A stretch of DNA of 64,000 nucleotides from Chitinophaga niabensis (lineage in GTDB: Bacteria; Bacteroidota; Bacteroidia; Chitinophagales; Chitinophagaceae). A program made the translations under genes and the position numbers. The notes under the pieces were generated by a model that made no database searches, was not told the DNA's origin, and saw only the letters and a program-made list of their open reading frames with translations. Positions 62,625 to 64,000 of the stretch are shown piece after piece; the first letter of the stretch is position 1, and every line of letters begins with the position of its first letter. The stretch is taken from contig NZ_CP154260.1 of the NCBI RefSeq assembly GCF_039545795.1, forward strand, positions 2,981,001-3,045,000, given 5' to 3'.

Positions 62625-63080
62625 TCAGGAGTTTTTCTTTGTTATGTTATTATAGCGTTGAAAAGCCTGAGCGTAGGTATATTTAAACGAAGTTTGAGGC
62701 GCCGTGAGGGGCTAAAGTGATAAAGGTTTTTTGTTTATGCAAAGCAGAGCAATCCCGTACCAATCCCGTATCAATCCCGTATCAATCCCGTATCCATCCC
62801 GTATTAACCCGGGGTACCTGACAAAAAAACATGCTCAAATCTCCTCAAATGACACCAATTCCATCATAAACCCTCTATTCCCGCAAAACACATCAATTCC
62901 TGCAAAATCCACTTAAAAACCTCAAAAACCACCCGCTGATTTTTCCTGCTTGTATTCCCAATTTACTTTTGTTCTATCGGCACCGAATACATGTAAACCG
63001 GGAAGTCATTCTTTGTAACAAAGCGAAAGGAATTAGTTTTCGCAATAGCTCTTTGAAACGAAAACAATTTTAAATCCCCC
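62625..63080. other. Intergenic region between two convergent genes, with short tandem repeat
   Basis: 456 bp without a convincing gene. It contains five 11-bp tandem repeats (62750-62804), an A/C-rich stretch after them, and a loose inverted repeat (GTTTTCG at 63037-63043, CGAAAAC at 63060-63066) that could be part of the terminator region of the minus-strand gene ending at 63081, though no T run follows. No promoter, RNA gene or family-like ORF was seen. Confidence 0.6.
62750..62804. repeat. 11-bp tandem repeat, five copies
   Basis: Units of CAATCCCGTAT: the first ends in AC, the next three are exact, and the last starts CC instead of CA. A related but diverged unit (TAACCCGGGG) follows. 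Such short direct repeats change copy number easily by slippage. A short open frame across it encodes only the repeat and is not credible as a gene. Confidence 0.93.
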
Positions 63081-64000
63081 CTACTTAATCAACGTCACCG
63101 TCCCCCTAAACAGAAAACTAGTCCCATCCTCACAAATCGTCTCAATAGCATACACATAATTCCCCATAGGCGCTATCGAACCCTTCCAGTTCCCATCCCA
63201 CCCTGCACTCGCAATGTTCATCTGGAAATGCGTTTTCTCAAACACCAAACTCCCCCATCTATCATAAATGCGCAATGACGCTACTTCTTTAATCCCACGC
63301 CCTTTAGGATAGAACCATTCATTCGTCCCATCCCTGTTAGGTGTAAAGGCAGTCGGCAGGAACACCGCTCCCCTGTCACAGGTCACCATCACCACTACTT
63401 CATCCGTAGCCTTACAACCATAGCGGTTCTCCACCTCTACTTTGTACTTAGTGGACAAGTTTGGTGAGGCCAAAGGTTTAGGACAAGTAGCACAGTCCAA
63501 CTGATCCGGTGGTGACCATTTCCATTTTACAATATCCGGACTCCCCTGTCCCTGCAAGGTCACAGGCATTCCCGTCATTCTTATACGATCCGGCCCCGCA
63601 CTAACGAAAGGTGCCGGGTAAACACTTGCTATCAGCGATGTATCATGCGTAAAGCAACCATCAGCATCATAACCTGTTACAGTATAGGTATAGAAACCCT
63701 GCGTTTTAATAGTAGCCCGCGGATTAGGAATGTTAGCAGCATCCAGCCCCTCTCCCTTCCATACATAATGATCTGCGCCTTTTACCCACAGTGGTAATAC
63801 ATACCCTAAGCACATGGTAGTATCCGGCGTGGCTTGTATCCTGAATGGCTCTGCCACGCGGATACTTACGTTATCTGTATTACTGCAGCCATTAGCATCA
63901 GTAACGGCCACCTGGTAAGTAGTACTTACCCTGGGAGCCGCAACAGGATCCGGCGCTTGTGGATTGCTTAAATCCAGCGCCGGTGACCATAGATAAGTAA
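63081..64000 (-). CDS. C-terminal part of a T9SS type B CTD protein with PKD-like domains (5' truncated)
   Basis: The frame is open to the right edge: upstream of the GTG at 63911 it reads on through a PKD-like strand ending STTYQVAVTDANGC, so the gene starts outside the window. About 306 residues are visible: two PKD/Ig-like domains (VTDANGCSNTDNVSI; YTVTGYDADGCFTHD), a third with KWKWSPPDQLDCATCPKP and YKVEVENRYGCKATDEV, then a type B C-terminal domain with LPTAFTPNRDGTNEWFYP, LRIYDRWGSLVFEK, GWDGNWKGSIAPMGNYVYAI and a last strand FRGTVTLIK. It is therefore another surface or secreted protein exported by T9SS. No PorP-type gene is seen beside it in the window. Confidence 0.9.
   Translation of the reverse strand, partial: TYLWSPALDLSNPQAPDPVAAPRVSTTYQVAVTDANGCSNTDNVSIRVAEPFRIQATPDTTMCLGYVLPLWVKGADHYVWKGEGLDAANIPNPRATIKTQGFYTYTVTGYDADGCFTHDTSLIASVYPAPFVSAGPDRIRMTGMPVTLQGQGSPDIVKWKWSPPDQLDCATCPKPLASPNLSTKYKVEVENRYGCKATDEVVVMVTCDRGAVFLPTAFTPNRDGTNEWFYPKGRGIKEVASLRIYDRWGSLVFEKTHFQMNIASAGWDGNWKGSIAPMGNYVYAIETICEDGTSFLFRGTVTLIK

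Noticed and set aside
62750..62804. Possible CRISPR array
   Set aside because: The 11-bp units are direct and have no spacers; no cas genes are present.
62731..62916. Plus-strand ORF of 61 codons over the 11-bp repeat
   Set aside because: Its protein is just the translated repeat plus low-complexity sequence.

Overview
The window comes from a member of the Bacteroidota, most likely a Chitinophaga-like member of the Chitinophagaceae. The reasons are three RagA/SusC-RagB/SusD pairs, FecI/FecR-type sigma/anti-sigma pairs, type IX secretion (T9SS) type B C-terminal domains with a PorP/SprF partner, lipoproteins with Cys-X-Lys-Asp-Asp surface-export signals, near absence of Shine-Dalgarno sequences and a moderate GC content. 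Assignment below family is inference. No rRNA, tRNA, CRISPR array, insertion sequence or phage gene was seen.

Layout. (1) 3-1177: the 3' end of a secreted beta-sandwich protein, translationally coupled to a small DUF4430 protein. (2) 1208-14964: a divergent LacI-type regulator and one long operon holding two SusC/SusD pairs, a small surface lipoprotein, a DUF1080 (3-keto-glycoside hydrolase/lyase-like) protein and a Tat-exported Gfo/Idh/MocA oxidoreductase. A perfect 16-bp palindrome at 2281-2296 is the probable operator. The operon has no classical glycoside hydrolase, so it looks like a glycoside-use locus built on 3-keto chemistry. (3) 15094-42328, minus strand: a giant 8104-residue T9SS cargo with its PorP/SprF-family partner and an OmpA/PD40/TPR protein. 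The giant protein has a beta-helix, seven copies of a ~400-residue module, about thirty Calx-beta repeats, three DUF11-like repeats and a type B CTD. (4) 42641-49282, minus strand: ECF sigma, FecR, an STN-containing TonB-dependent receptor and two related lipoproteins. This is a cell-surface signalling operon whose substrate is unknown. (5) 49405-58779, plus strand, divergent from region 4: a second ECF sigma/FecR pair followed by SusC, SusD and a GH116/DUF608-type glycosidase, making a second polysaccharide or glycolipid utilisation locus. (6) 58808-64000: a bestrophin channel, a GH43 enzyme with a small membrane protein upstream, a secreted protein with a possible His/Cys clan-CD-like active site, an intergenic region with an 11-bp tandem repeat, and the 3' part of a second type B CTD protein that runs off the right edge.

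How the parts work together (inference). Glycans are captured by the SusC/D complexes. In region 2 the sugar ring is probably oxidised at C3 by the oxidoreductase and the glycosidic bond then opened by the DUF1080 protein, under LacI control. In region 5 uptake and GH116 cleavage are linked to a sigma/anti-sigma switch. The giant protein is exported through T9SS with help from its own PorP-type partner and is probably an adhesin or surface filament.

The most unusual observations are the internal architecture of the giant protein, notably a block-wise split of its Calx-beta repeats into ligand-intact and ligand-lost classes; the hydrolase-free 3-keto-glycoside locus; and a SusC in the sigma/anti-sigma locus that lacks the expected N-terminal signalling domain.
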